A DNA stretch of 57,680 nucleotides from CAYFNK01 sp964474895 (GTDB lineage: Archaea > Nanobdellota > Nanobdellia > SCGC-AAA011-G17 > PNOQ01). The DNA is taken from positions 1-57,680 of the forward strand of contig CAYYUK010000002.1 of the NCBI GenBank assembly GCA_964474895.1, written 5' to 3'. This document shows positions 24,644 through 33,708 of this stretch, in pieces. The notes beneath the pieces were generated by a model. That model was given only the letters and a program-made list of their open reading frames with translations, was not told the DNA's origin and did no database searches. Every line of letters starts with the position of its first letter. Position 1 is the stretch's first letter. A program made the translations under genes and the position numbers.

Positions 24644-24917
24644 TGTAGGCTAGACTGGGTAGTTAGCTCTTATCTGTAACCGCAAACGAGCTTTATGGTG
24701 GAGTCGAAGTCTTAGGCCAGGATTAGATATTTAATTTTTGGTCTTAACTCGTACATTGATCCTTTGCCTCATAGGGTTGGTGTGTTAGAGAACCAAGTCA
24801 GGCCGGGAACGGAGCAGCTTTAATCTTTTACATTGGCGCTTATGATAAGTAGAGAGGAGGAAAAGTTAAGGTTCAACCAATTGTTAATTTCTTTTTCGAA
24901 CTTAGGACATGCCTACA
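24644..24917 (+). ncRNA. ffs: Signal recognition particle RNA (7S)
   Basis: About 274 nt, the only content of the 380-bp space between L21e and the next gene. The ends pair (TGTAGGC at 24644 and GCCTACA ending at 24917). The Alu domain shows CTGTAACCGCAAACGAGC near 24675, and the S domain shows the SRP54-binding motif GTCAGGCCGGGAACGGAGCAGC. The TATA element near 24622-24632 is about 20 nt upstream. The protein partners SRP54 and FtsY are also in this window. Confidence 0.95.
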
Positions 24918-24921
24918 CTTA

Positions 24922-25371
24922 TTATTCTTGCAACTGATAAATAATATCTCCAAGACTTTGAGCTAGAACGCCATACATTTTTTGTATTATTAATTCATAC
25001 ATAGATTCCTTTAGGGGACCAGTACAATAACTTAAAGCATTTATAGTAAATTCTTGATTATTTGGAACTGTACAAATCATTGATTTTCCATTAAATAAAT
25101 CTTTGGTTTCCTGATCTGCATATTCATTAACTTCAATAACACTAACTACAACAACACAACCAGAACTTTTTTCTCCCCTTATTTTATACTCGAATATATT
25201 GCCCTCATCTTCAGTTACATATTTTGCTCTTTCACAATTAGAAAATCTCTCATTAAAACAGTTTTCATCAGAACCGCAATCAACTACCCTAAAAAGAAAA
25301 AAAACAAGAAGTAAAAATAAAACTATAAAAACCAATGGAAAAACTCTTGAAGATGTCCACCTCTTTTTCAT
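24922..25371 (-). CDS. Hypothetical single-pass membrane protein, 149 aa
   Basis: The ATG at 25371 is preferred over the in-frame TTG two codons upstream. A basic N-terminus (MKKRWTSSR) is followed by a membrane helix (about 11-30) and an external domain with Cys at about 32, 38, 46, 72, 100 and 116, which could form disulfides. No family recognised. It is convergent with the SRP RNA gene. Confidence 0.65.
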   Translation of the reverse strand: MKKRWTSSRVFPLVFIVLFLLLVFFLFRVVDCGSDENCFNERFSNCERAKYVTEDEGNIFEYKIRGEKSSGCVVVVSVIEVNEYADQETKDLFNGKSMICTVPNNQEFTINALSYCTGPLKESMYELIIQKMYGVLAQSLGDIIYQLQE

Positions 25372-25409
25372 AATCAAAACTTTATTTTTTTGTTTATATT
25401 TGTTTCGGA

Positions 25410-26660
25410 TTAAGTAAAGTTAGATTTTATGATTATATCTACCCTTGCAGTCCTTGGATCAACTTTGGAGTCCATTGCGACAACACATTTAACTCTTGCT
25501 CTTTCAGCAGTCCTCAAAACATCCAAATCAAGAGTCCCATCAAAAACAACAGCATGAATACCTGATCCGAAGTTTTTCATAGTAGTAGATAATTCTGAAG
25601 TAGGAACTTTGCCTAAAATATTTAATCCCTTATCCAAGATATATGCTCCTCTCGTTCCAACAAGCTCATCCAACATTTCCTTATAGGCATCACTTTCTTT
25701 CTTAGATATTCTTATCTTTCTTGCTCGTGGTTGCACAGGAGGTCTTCTAACTGGACTAACTCTTGGTCTAGTTACAGTACTCCTTGTTTCGGCCCTTCTT
25801 GGTGCAGGAGATGTAGAAGGTTTTCTCTTACCAACATCTAACTTAAATTTGTCGATAGGAATCCTGCTTCTAAGTGCTTTGTTAAGCTCTTTCTTAGTAA
25901 GCTCTTCTACTTCTTTTCCATCAGGAGCCTTTGCAACAAAATCAATTTCACTTGTACCTATCAGTTCTTTTATGATCAAGTCTCCACCCCTATCACCATC
26001 AACAAAAGCAGTTATAGTTTTCAACTTGCTCAAATCTTTTATGGTTTTTGGAACTGAAGTGCCATTCATAGCAATACTATTTTTTATACCATTTTTCAAG
26101 AGATTTATAACATCTGCTCTTCCTTCAACAATGATAATCTCGTCAGAAGCATCAATCATCGGTCCAGCAGCAAGTTTTTCTTTACCATAATCGACTATAT
26201 CCATCAATCTAACAGAATCAGCAACTTTTTCAGTTATTTCCATAGAATCTGGAAGAACGTTATATGTTAAATCTTTCAAAAGTTCTTTAGCTCTCTCAAC
26301 AACTTGATCTCTTTTCGTAGTTCTAACATCCTCAATACTAGTTGAATTTACTTTTGATGTGCAAGGTCCAATCTTTTCGATAGTTTCCAAAATTGCAGCT
26401 ATCAACGCAGTTTCAGTCTTATCCAAACTAGATGGAATAATTATTTCACCAGAAGTTTTACTGTTCTTAGTTTCTACACTAATTTCTATTCTACCAATTT
26501 TGCCATTTCTTTGAAGCTCTCTAAGCTCCAAATCAGAGCCTAAAAGTCCTTCAGTTTGGCCAAAAATTGCACCAACAATATCCGGTCTCTCTACTACACC
26601 TTCTACAACTATTTGAGCATGAATTATATATTTGGCTGATACTAAGCCTATCTTTCCCAT
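25410..26660 (-). CDS. dnaG: Archaeal DnaG (primase-like, exosome-associated)
   Basis: 416 aa. The N-terminal region and the Toprim domain (about 165-260) with EIIIVEGRADVINLL and TAFVDGDRGGD are characteristic of archaeal DnaG, which is part of the RNA exosome (with Csl4/Rrp4) and can also synthesise primers. A Pro/Arg-rich linker (about 283-318) separates a C-terminal domain. The start follows a GGAGG site with a TATA box at 26688-26699. Confidence 0.94.
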   Translation of the reverse strand: MGKIGLVSAKYIIHAQIVVEGVVERPDIVGAIFGQTEGLLGSDLELRELQRNGKIGRIEISVETKNSKTSGEIIIPSSLDKTETALIAAILETIEKIGPCTSKVNSTSIEDVRTTKRDQVVERAKELLKDLTYNVLPDSMEITEKVADSVRLMDIVDYGKEKLAAGPMIDASDEIIIVEGRADVINLLKNGIKNSIAMNGTSVPKTIKDLSKLKTITAFVDGDRGGDLIIKELIGTSEIDFVAKAPDGKEVEELTKKELNKALRSRIPIDKFKLDVGKRKPSTSPAPRRAETRSTVTRPRVSPVRRPPVQPRARKIRISKKESDAYKEMLDELVGTRGAYILDKGLNILGKVPTSELSTTMKNFGSGIHAVVFDGTLDLDVLRTAERARVKCVVAMDSKVDPRTARVDIIIKSNFT

Positions 26661-26687
26661 TTTCTTTCCTCCAATTTTCTTTCGTCA

Positions 26688-26699
26688 TTTTTATATCTT
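26688..26699 (-). promoter_or_regulatory. TATA box of dnaG
   Basis: Minus strand AAGATATAAAAA about 34 nt upstream of the dnaG ATG, separate from the ncRNA candidate further upstream. Confidence 0.45.
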
Positions 26700-26739
26700 A
26701 ATCAGGACAAACTAAGTAAAACCATACAATAAAATAAGC

Positions 26740-26873
26740 GTAATACTTGGTAATTGCCCCCTTGTTAATCAACTTTGAATGTAATGATTAATATTGTTGC
26801 CCGAAACACTAACCCCAAAGTTCATAGCTTGAACATTGTCGTGAGCTCCGTCTGGTACTCTCGTGACGGGCAA
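26740..26873 (-). ncRNA. Candidate structured small RNA (H/ACA-like)
   Basis: A GC-richer, non-coding island in the 248-bp gap between dnaG and the paralogue family. On the minus strand the RNA would start with TTGCCCG at 26873, closed by CGGGCAA at 26803-26797, which is followed by ACA. Inside are a hairpin GTTCA/TGAAC and a competing CCGTC/GACGG stem; AACTTTG and CAAAGTT further on can pair as a pseudoknot. A TATA box lies 25 nt before. The 79-nt core ending in an ACA fits archaeal H/ACA guide RNAs, but no kink-turn or target was confirmed. Confidence 0.45.
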
Positions 26874-26889
26874 AATAGAGTGGAAAATA

Positions 26890-26902
26890 GGATTTAAAAA
26901 GG
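26890..26902 (-). promoter_or_regulatory. TATA box of the candidate small RNA
   Basis: Minus strand CCTTTTTAAATCC. Its centre (about 26896) puts transcription start near 26871-26873, exactly at the 5' base of the closing helix of the candidate RNA. Confidence 0.5.
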
Positions 26903-26908
26903 TTTTGA

Positions 26909-27400
26909 TTACTTAAATTTGTAGAGATTTAAGAAAGATTTGGTCTTATTAAAGATGTCATAAGCATCATCTTTTATCATATTTTCAAGCATATTTCTCT
27001 TTTTTTCAGTAAAAAACCTATCAGAAACAGCTCTCAAGAACTTCCAAATTGGCCTATCTTCCCATTTTTCTTCATAATCAGACTCCAAATCACCATCAAT
27101 ACCAACTTTTAGGGAACAATCAACCAATTTTTCTTTTTTAGTTTCAACTATCTCATAATCTTTAATTTTTAGACTTACAGACAAAATAAGTTTAGAATAA
27201 TCATTTATCTTCTTAGAACCTTCCCATTTTATTGTAACTGATTTCTTGCCATCTTTAATAACATCTTCATACTCTTTTTCAAAGAAAACGTAACCATTAA
27301 CTTCAAACCAATATTTAAGAGACTTATACAATTCAACCAAATTAAATTGCGCCTTTCTAGATAGAATAAGATCTTTTACGATATGATCTGTTTCAGACAT
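26909..27400 (-). CDS. Tandem-paralogue family protein, copy 3 of 3
   Basis: 163 aa. Shares with the next two upstream genes the pattern of an N-terminal helix with LYKSLKYWFEVNGY, then EKEYEDVIKDGKK strand, KWEGSKKINDYSK, a repeated 'DLESDYEEKW' acidic segment and a C-terminal basic helix. A mostly beta or alpha/beta fold with no signal or membrane segment. No known family; it may be a DPANN-specific one. The three genes lie on the same strand with 35 and 42 bp between them. Confidence 0.75.
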   Translation of the reverse strand: MSETDHIVKDLILSRKAQFNLVELYKSLKYWFEVNGYVFFEKEYEDVIKDGKKSVTIKWEGSKKINDYSKLILSVSLKIKDYEIVETKKEKLVDCSLKVGIDGDLESDYEEKWEDRPIWKFLRAVSDRFFTEKKRNMLENMIKDDAYDIFNKTKSFLNLYKFK

Positions 27401-27435
27401 GACATAGAATAGAAAATTTGATTTATAAAACTTTC

Positions 27436-27963
27436 TTAGTTACCAGATAAGTTCAAAAAGGATTTAACCTCTCCATGAAGAGAGTAAATCTTACTGTATA
27501 AATCTGTTTTGTGTGCTTCGATCCTATCTCTTATTACATACTCGTTATACATCTTTTGAAAGAATTTATTTTTCCATTTATGTTTTGGTTCGCTTCCACC
27601 AGGATTCTTATTTTTATCAAGAATCAAATTGGCTTCAAATCTAATATCAACATCTGCTGAATTGGTACCAATTTTCCTGCCATCTTGCTCAATCTCAACT
27701 GGCTTAAGACCAAGAACAAAAAAAGTTATAGTAATTCTATATGTTACATAATCATTAGCTTTCTTCTCAGCAACCCACCTTATTTCTAACTGCTTAGCAT
27801 CGCCTTTTATTCTCTCACCATACTGCTCTTCCTTGAAAGAACTATTTTCATCACCATAACCTTGAAAATCTAACCAATACTTCATGTGGTTATATAATTC
27901 GCCCATGTCAAAAATACCTTTGCCCTTTAAAGCCATCTTTGCTACAGACTTAGAAACTTCCAT
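27436..27963 (-). CDS. Tandem-paralogue family protein, copy 2 of 3
   Basis: 175 aa. Aligned blocks with its neighbours: LYNHMKYWLDFQGY, KEEQYGERIKG, EIRWVAEKKANDYVTY (versus EWRAEREVTDHIKY in copy 1), and DIRFEANL. It has a longer C-terminal half with RIEAHKTDLYSKIYSL. No recognised domain. Local duplication without apparent fusion to other domains suggests a family with several variants; a ligand-binding role is unproven. Confidence 0.75.
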   Translation of the reverse strand: MEVSKSVAKMALKGKGIFDMGELYNHMKYWLDFQGYGDENSSFKEEQYGERIKGDAKQLEIRWVAEKKANDYVTYRITITFFVLGLKPVEIEQDGRKIGTNSADVDIRFEANLILDKNKNPGGSEPKHKWKNKFFQKMYNEYVIRDRIEAHKTDLYSKIYSLHGEVKSFLNLSGN

Positions 27964-28005
27964 GATACAATATGTGAAAATAGTTTTTAATAAGCTTTTT
28001 GTTTA

Positions 28006-28488
28006 CTACCTATGAAAATCCAGGACTTCCGAAGCAACACTTTGCAAATTTTTTACTTCTTTCGACAACTTAGCTTTGTGTCCATCAATAAAACCTTTAA
28101 CAATATATTTATCGTACATCCTGTAAAGGAAACTAGAAAAAACAGTTTTATCCCACTGTTCCTTATAATCTGTTTCAAGACTAGCCAAAAAAGTTATCTT
28201 AGCAGTTCCCTTAACAAAATTATCAGAAGCAGGGACTAATCCAGTAAATCTAAAATTAATATCAACATGATATTTAATGTGGTCTGTAACTTCTCTTTCA
28301 GCCCTCCATTCAATAACTATTTCCTTTCCTTTGCTGCCATCTTTTTCAGAATAAGTTTTTTCTTCGAAATCATATTTATACTCATCAAACCACCCTTTCA
28401 TCTCACCATATAATTTCTCAAAATTAAAAACTCCCTTGTCTCTAATCTGAAGACCCCTGCCTGGAGTTACTTTCATCTTATTAGCCAT
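28006..28488 (-). CDS. Tandem-paralogue family protein, copy 1 of 3
   Basis: 160 aa. Conserved elements are KLYGEMKGWFDEYKYDFEEKTY, VIEWRAEREVTDHIKYHVD and FLASLETDYKEQW, with FIDGHKAKLSKEV at the end. The upstream CBS gene is 39 bp away on the same strand. The family is unrecognised; the shared WF-Y-E-WxxExxxxDYxxY pattern is the best handle for searches. Confidence 0.75.
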   Translation of the reverse strand: MANKMKVTPGRGLQIRDKGVFNFEKLYGEMKGWFDEYKYDFEEKTYSEKDGSKGKEIVIEWRAEREVTDHIKYHVDINFRFTGLVPASDNFVKGTAKITFLASLETDYKEQWDKTVFSSFLYRMYDKYIVKGFIDGHKAKLSKEVKNLQSVASEVLDFHR

Positions 28489-28527
28489 ACAATAGAAACT
28501 TATTTTTTTATTTAATAAAGCTTACTC

Positions 28528-28959
28528 TTAATTGTGAAATCTCATCTTAAGCTTTTCAACATAAATGTCATACAAATCAGGAGTTATTTTTATAATATCT
28601 TTGTATGTCAATAGTCCAACAACTTTTTCACCATCAACAACTGGCAATCTCCTAATACCATCTCTACCCATCATCAAAATTGCTTCATAAACATCTTCAT
28701 TGGGAAGGATAGTTGTCATATCTTTACGAGTCATAACATCTTTAACTTTTATTCTTTCAGAATTAAGCCCTTTAGAAATTACATTGCTAATCAAATCTCT
28801 CTCAGTAAAAATACCCAAAAGGACACCTTTATTCTCCACCAAAAGACTCCCAACCCTATGTTTATCCATCTTTTTAGCACAACTTAAAACACTTTCATCA
28901 GGACTAACGACAACGGGCTCATTAGTCATGGCATCCATAACTTTTACACCTGTTTTCAT
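28528..28959 (-). CDS. CBS-domain protein
   Basis: 143 aa made of two CBS repeats (about 8-65 and 74-130), with 'MDKHRVGSLLVENKG' and 'MGRDGIRRLPVVDGEKVVGLLTYKDI' as typical blocks. Tandem CBS domains bind adenine nucleotides such as AMP/ATP or SAM and sense energy state; no catalytic domain is attached. Its promoter region is divergent from the thermosome gene. Confidence 0.93.
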   Translation of the reverse strand: MKTGVKVMDAMTNEPVVVSPDESVLSCAKKMDKHRVGSLLVENKGVLLGIFTERDLISNVISKGLNSERIKVKDVMTRKDMTTILPNEDVYEAILMMGRDGIRRLPVVDGEKVVGLLTYKDIIKITPDLYDIYVEKLKMRFHN

Positions 28960-29033
28960 AAAAGAAATGTATTGATTTGAATTAATAAGGGTATTGATAG
29001 ATTAAACTATAGTTCCCAATCAGTAATAAAAAA

Positions 29034-29045
29034 CTTTATAAATAG
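29034..29045 (+). promoter_or_regulatory. TATA box of the thermosome gene
   Basis: CTTTATAAATAG, about 70 nt upstream of the ATG at 29109, predicts a leader of about 45 nt containing GGGGGT. The longer leader is unlike most first genes here. Confidence 0.5.
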
Positions 29046-29108
29046 AACATAAGTCCACACAGTATAAAGATTGCAAATATTCGCACTTTTGGGGGTAATA
29101 AGCACAAA

Positions 29109-30728
29109 ATGACAGAAAATCCACAACCAGTTTATATTATGTCAGACAACAGCCAAAGAACTGTTGGAAAAGAGGCACAAAGAAATAATATTCTTGCTGC
29201 AAAATTAGTTGCAGAAACAGTTAGAACAACATTAGGTCCAAAAGGAATGGACAAAATGCTTGTAGATTCTATGAATGATGTTATAATAACAAATGATGGT
29301 GTAACAATACTTGAAGAGATGAAAATTGAACATCCTGCAGCAAAAATGATAGTTGAAGTTGCAAAAACCCAAGAAGCAGAAGTTGGGGACGGAACAACCA
29401 CTGCAGTTGTGTTGGCCGGAGAATTACTAAAAAATGCTGAAAAATTGATAGATGAAAATATACATCCTACAGTTATAGCTAAAGGTTATAGACAAGCAGC
29501 AGCAAAAGCACAAGAAATTTTACAAGGAATAGCAAAAGATATTACAATAAATGATGAACAAATTTTAAGAAATATTGCAGAAACCGCAATGACCGGAAAA
29601 GGTGCAGAATCAGCTAAAGAAAAACTTTCACAAATTTGTGTTACTGCAATAAAACAAATAATCGATGATACAAATATAGACTTAGATAATGTAAAAATAG
29701 AAAAGAAAGTTGGTGGCGGAATTCAAGATTCAGAATTGATACAAGGGATAGTCCTTGACAAAGAAAGGGTTCATTCAAGCATGCCAAAAAAAGTTGAAAA
29801 TGCAAAAGTAGCTTTGCTTGATGTTGCATTAGAAATAAAAGATACTGAAATCGATGCAAAAATTCAGATAACAGATCCAACCCAATTACAATCTTTCTTA
29901 GATCAAGAAGAAAAAATGCTCAAAGATATGGTTGATAGAGTAATTAACTCAGGAGCAAAGGTAGTTTTCTGTCAAAAAGGCATAGATGATCTTGCACAAC
30001 ACTATTTATCAAAAGCAGGAATTTATGCTACAAGAAGAGTTAAACAATCAGATATGGTAAAGCTTCAAAAAGCAACCGATGCAAAAATAGTAAGCAACCT
30101 AAAAGATTTGAAAGAAGAAGATTTAGGAAACGCTGGTTCAGTTGAAGAAAAAAAGATTGGCGACGAAGAAATGACTTATGTTACAAAGTGTGAGAATCCA
30201 AAAGCCGTAACATTATTTATTAGGGGCGGGACAGAACACGTGGTTGATGAAATAGAAAGGGCAATAAAAGATGCCCTTGGAGATATTTCAGCATCAGTTA
30301 AGGAAGGAAAAGTTGTTGCAGGTGCAGGAGCACCAGAAATGGAATTATCAAAAAAACTAAAGGAATTTTCAAATAGTTTAAGTGGAAGAGAACAACTGGC
30401 AGTGCAAGCTTTTGCAGAATCAATTGAAGTTATACCAAAAACTTTGGCTGAAAATGCAGGATTGGATCCAATTGATGTTTTAACAGAACTTAAATCAAAA
30501 CATGATGCAAACGAAACAGAAGCAGGCATAAATGGTTTTACTGGAAAAGTAACTAACTCTTGGGAAGAAGGAGTAATAGAGCCCTTGAAAGTTAAGACCC
30601 AAGCAATTAAAAGTGCATCAGAAGTTGCTGAATTGATATTGAGAATTGACGATATAATTGCAAGCAAAGGAGACGGAAGTGGTCCGCAGATGCCAGGACA
30701 AGGAATGTCTCCAGAAATGATGATGTAA
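29109..30728 (+). CDS. ths: Thermosome subunit (group II chaperonin)
   Basis: 539 aa, full length for a group II chaperonin (CCT/TRiC-like), which refolds proteins in a two-ring ATP-dependent complex. Diagnostic blocks: VRTTLGPKGMDKMLVDS, NDGVTILEEM, GDGTTTAVVLAGELL, and the C-terminal GINGFTGKVTNSWEEGVIEP. The extreme C-terminus is the Met/Gly-rich GQGMSPEMMM tail. Only one copy is visible in this window. Its N-terminus has about 12 extra residues before SDNSQRTVGKEAQ. Confidence 0.97.
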   Translation: MTENPQPVYIMSDNSQRTVGKEAQRNNILAAKLVAETVRTTLGPKGMDKMLVDSMNDVIITNDGVTILEEMKIEHPAAKMIVEVAKTQEAEVGDGTTTAVVLAGELLKNAEKLIDENIHPTVIAKGYRQAAAKAQEILQGIAKDITINDEQILRNIAETAMTGKGAESAKEKLSQICVTAIKQIIDDTNIDLDNVKIEKKVGGGIQDSELIQGIVLDKERVHSSMPKKVENAKVALLDVALEIKDTEIDAKIQITDPTQLQSFLDQEEKMLKDMVDRVINSGAKVVFCQKGIDDLAQHYLSKAGIYATRRVKQSDMVKLQKATDAKIVSNLKDLKEEDLGNAGSVEEKKIGDEEMTYVTKCENPKAVTLFIRGGTEHVVDEIERAIKDALGDISASVKEGKVVAGAGAPEMELSKKLKEFSNSLSGREQLAVQAFAESIEVIPKTLAENAGLDPIDVLTELKSKHDANETEAGINGFTGKVTNSWEEGVIEPLKVKTQAIKSASEVAELILRIDDIIASKGDGSGPQMPGQGMSPEMMM

Positions 30729-30762
30729 AAATCTTTATATACCTCTTTTTCTATTTTTATTT

Positions 30763-31365
30763 ATGATTTTAAAGAAGAAAAATAAATTTCTAAAAATACA
30801 AAAACAAATAGAGAGATTAATAGAAACAAAAAGATTCGAAGAGGCAGTAAAATTATATCTAAGTCTTCTAAAATCCTTCAAAAGATTAGAGCCAGACGAA
30901 AAATTAGACAATGAAGATGAATTAAACAAAACAAAATTACAATTGTTAACATATCAAAAGACAAAGGATCTTATCTACTCTACAAAAGCTGATAATTTAA
31001 ACATAATAAAAGATCAATTAAATCAATTAAAATCTTACTTAGAGAATCCAGAATTAAAAGAATCATTAAGAAAATATGCTCAAAATAAATTAAATCATTT
31101 TCTAAAAGTTCACGAATATAAAGTTCACAAAATTGAAATTGAAAGGCTATTGAAAGAAGCCTATCACAGAATATATGAAGGAAATTATGATGGGGCCTTG
31201 GGAATGTTTCCAGAAATATTTGATCAATACAAACAGATGGAACAATACTTCAAAAACGAGGAATTGTATAAATACATAACAGAACTAAGAGATCACCTAA
31301 AAATAACTCTACTTGAAAATAAGCCAATGGGCAAAGTGGCACAGCATACAAAACCAAAAGAATAA
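30763..31365 (+). CDS. Helical, TPR-like hypothetical protein, 200 aa
   Basis: All-helical, highly charged, with repeats such as KRFEEAVKLYLSLLKSF and YEGNYDGALGMFPEIFDQY that resemble TPR-type helical pairs. A TATA box at 30731-30742 lies 25 nt before the ATG, so it is leaderless and starts a transcript. The next gene is FtsY 31 bp downstream, on the same strand, so a protein-targeting role is possible but unproven. Confidence 0.6.
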   Translation: MILKKKNKFLKIQKQIERLIETKRFEEAVKLYLSLLKSFKRLEPDEKLDNEDELNKTKLQLLTYQKTKDLIYSTKADNLNIIKDQLNQLKSYLENPELKESLRKYAQNKLNHFLKVHEYKVHKIEIERLLKEAYHRIYEGNYDGALGMFPEIFDQYKQMEQYFKNEELYKYITELRDHLKITLLENKPMGKVAQHTKPKE

Positions 31366-31396
31366 ACTTTAAAAGACTCTACAACCTGAAATTCTT

Positions 31397-32380
31397 ATGT
31401 TCAACTCACTAAAAGACAAGTTCAAAGGAATAGTAAAGAAATTCTCAGAAGAGCCAGAAAAAGCTATGATTGTAGAGAAAGAAGAAGAAAAGAAAGAAGA
31501 AAAAGAAGGAATAGTAAAAAGAGTAAAGCAAGCAATAACAACCACAAAAGTCTCAGATAAACAATTTGAAGATATGTTCTGGGATTTAGAAATGGGACTT
31601 CTAGAAAACAATTTAGCAGTAGAAGTAATAGAAAAAATAAAAGATAATCTAAAAGTAGATTTAGTAGACAACCCAATAGAAAAATCAAAAATAAAAACAA
31701 TAGTAGAAAAGTCATTAAAAGAAACAGTCAAAGAATTATTTCAAGAAGAACCAAAAGATTTGGTAGAAGAGATAAAAAAGAAAGAAGGACCCTACATCAT
31801 ATTATTTTTAGGAGTAAACGGCTCAGGAAAAACAACCACAATAGCAAAAGTAGCCAAATATTTACAAACAAACAATCTAAAACCAGTTTTAGCAGCTTCA
31901 GACACATTTAGAGCAGCAGCAATAGATCAATTACAACATCACGCAGAGGCACTAAACATTCCAATAGTAAAGCACGATTACGGATCAGATCCAGCAGCAG
32001 TAGCATTTGACGCAATAAAATATGCAAAAGCAAAAGATGCAGATGTAGTTTTAATAGATACAGCAGGAAGAATGCACAGTAATATTAATCTTTTAGATGA
32101 ACTAAAAAAAGTTACAAGAGTTTCAAATCCAGACTTCAACATGTTTGTAGGAGAAAGTATAACTGGAAATGATTGTGTAGAGCAGGCAAAAAGATTTGAA
32201 GAAGCAGTAGGAATAAACGGAATAGTTTTAACTAAAACCGATGTAGATAATAAAGGCGGAGCAGCAGTTTCAATTTCATACATAACTGGAAAGCCAATAT
32301 ATTTCCTTGGTTACGGTCAAGAATACGGAGACATAGAAAAGTTCAACGTTGAAAAATTAATAGGTAATTTGGGATGGTAA
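31397..32380 (+). CDS. ftsY: Signal recognition particle receptor FtsY
   Basis: 327 aa. A short, Glu/Lys-rich N-terminal part (about 1-45), the N domain helices, and the GTPase domain: G1 GVNGSGKTTT, the DTFRAAA motif, DTAGR and TKTDVDNKGGA (G4). Archaeal FtsY docks ribosome-SRP complexes at the membrane. The gene overlaps SRP54 by 7 bp; FtsY-SRP54-Bud32 form one operon. Confidence 0.97.
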   Translation: MFNSLKDKFKGIVKKFSEEPEKAMIVEKEEEKKEEKEGIVKRVKQAITTTKVSDKQFEDMFWDLEMGLLENNLAVEVIEKIKDNLKVDLVDNPIEKSKIKTIVEKSLKETVKELFQEEPKDLVEEIKKKEGPYIILFLGVNGSGKTTTIAKVAKYLQTNNLKPVLAASDTFRAAAIDQLQHHAEALNIPIVKHDYGSDPAAVAFDAIKYAKAKDADVVLIDTAGRMHSNINLLDELKKVTRVSNPDFNMFVGESITGNDCVEQAKRFEEAVGINGIVLTKTDVDNKGGAAVSISYITGKPIYFLGYGQEYGDIEKFNVEKLIGNLGW

Positions 32381-33708
32381 TGGAAAAACTAGGCCAATCA
32401 TTGAAAGGAGTTCTAAAAAAAATAGCAGGAGCACCATTAGTAGATGAAAAGCTAGTAAATGAAATAGTAAAAGAACTTCAAAGAGCATTGCTTCATGCAG
32501 ACGTAAACGTAAAATTGGTTTTCGAACTGAGTAAAAACATAAAAGAAAGAGCACTTTCTAAAGACATCCCAAAAAATATTTCCTACAGAGATTACCTAGT
32601 AAAAATAGTCTACGAAGAACTAACCAAATTCTTAGGTGGAGAAACAAAAGGAGTAAAGATAGGGAAAGAAAGACCATTCAAAATAATGCTAGTGGGTCTT
32701 TTTGGAAATGGTAAAACAACAACTGCAGGAAAATTAGCAAGTTATTATTCTAAGAGGGGTTTCAAATTAGCAATGATAGGGCTAGACGTACACAGGCCTG
32801 CAGCAATGAAACAACTAAAACAACTAGGTGACAAACTAAAAATAAAAACATTCGTAGATGAAACAGAAAAGAAACCAGAAGGCATCTGGAAAAAATACAA
32901 ATCAGAACTAAAAGCATTTGATATAGTCATATTTGATACTTCTGGGAGAGATGCTTTATCTGAAGATTTAGTAAAAGAAATTGAAAAAATAAACAAGGCA
33001 ATAAAACCAAATGAAAATTTATTAGTTATTAGCGCTGACCTAGGGCAAACTGCAGAAAAACAAGCAGAACAATTCCATAAAAGTTGTGGAATAACTGGTG
33101 TTGTAGCAACAAAAATGGATGGAACTGCAAAAGCAGGGGGGGCACTATCAGCGACGGCAGTAACTGGAGCACCAATAAAATTCATTGGAGTTGGAGAAAA
33201 AACAAGCGATATAGAAGAGTTTGATCCAGAAGGTTTTGTAGGACGTTTACTTGGCATGGGAGACATCAAAGCACTTCTAGAAAAAGCAAAAGAAGTAATG
33301 TCTGAAGAAGAAGCTCAAGACCTAGGTAAAAAATTCTTGAAAGGAGATTTCAATTTCTTAGACCTTTACGAACAATTATCTGCAATGAAAAAGATGGGCC
33401 CATTGAAAAAAGTAATGGAGATGATTCCTGGAATGGGAAATATGAAACTTCCAAAAGATATGCTTGAAGTTCAGGATGGAAAACTAAAGAAGTGGAAACA
33501 TATAATGAAATCCATGACAAAAAAAGAATTAGAAGAACCAGAACTAATGTTCAACCGTAAGAGAATTGAACGTGTGGCTAAGGGTGCAGGAGTGACATCT
33601 GGAGAAGTTAGAGAATTACTAAAACAATACAAAATGTCTAAAAAAATGATGAAACAAATGAGGGGCAACCCAGAAAAATTAATGAAGAAGTTCAAAATGC
33701 CAAAATGA
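32374..33708 (+). CDS. srp54: Signal recognition particle protein SRP54
   Basis: 444 aa with N, G and M domains. G1 reads GLFGNGKTTT (108-117; Asn replaces the usual Ser of GQGSGKTT); the next motif is DVHRPAA; G3 region reads DTSGRD (Ala to Ser). The M domain (about 325-444) has the methionine-rich signal-binding groove with the RNA-binding helices, and ends KFKMPK. A second ATG at 32380 (TAATG) is equally possible as start. The SRP RNA partner is at 24644. Confidence 0.95.
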   Translation: MVMEKLGQSLKGVLKKIAGAPLVDEKLVNEIVKELQRALLHADVNVKLVFELSKNIKERALSKDIPKNISYRDYLVKIVYEELTKFLGGETKGVKIGKERPFKIMLVGLFGNGKTTTAGKLASYYSKRGFKLAMIGLDVHRPAAMKQLKQLGDKLKIKTFVDETEKKPEGIWKKYKSELKAFDIVIFDTSGRDALSEDLVKEIEKINKAIKPNENLLVISADLGQTAEKQAEQFHKSCGITGVVATKMDGTAKAGGALSATAVTGAPIKFIGVGEKTSDIEEFDPEGFVGRLLGMGDIKALLEKAKEVMSEEEAQDLGKKFLKGDFNFLDLYEQLSAMKKMGPLKKVMEMIPGMGNMKLPKDMLEVQDGKLKKWKHIMKSMTKKELEEPELMFNRKRIERVAKGAGVTSGEVRELLKQYKMSKKMMKQMRGNPEKLMKKFKMPK

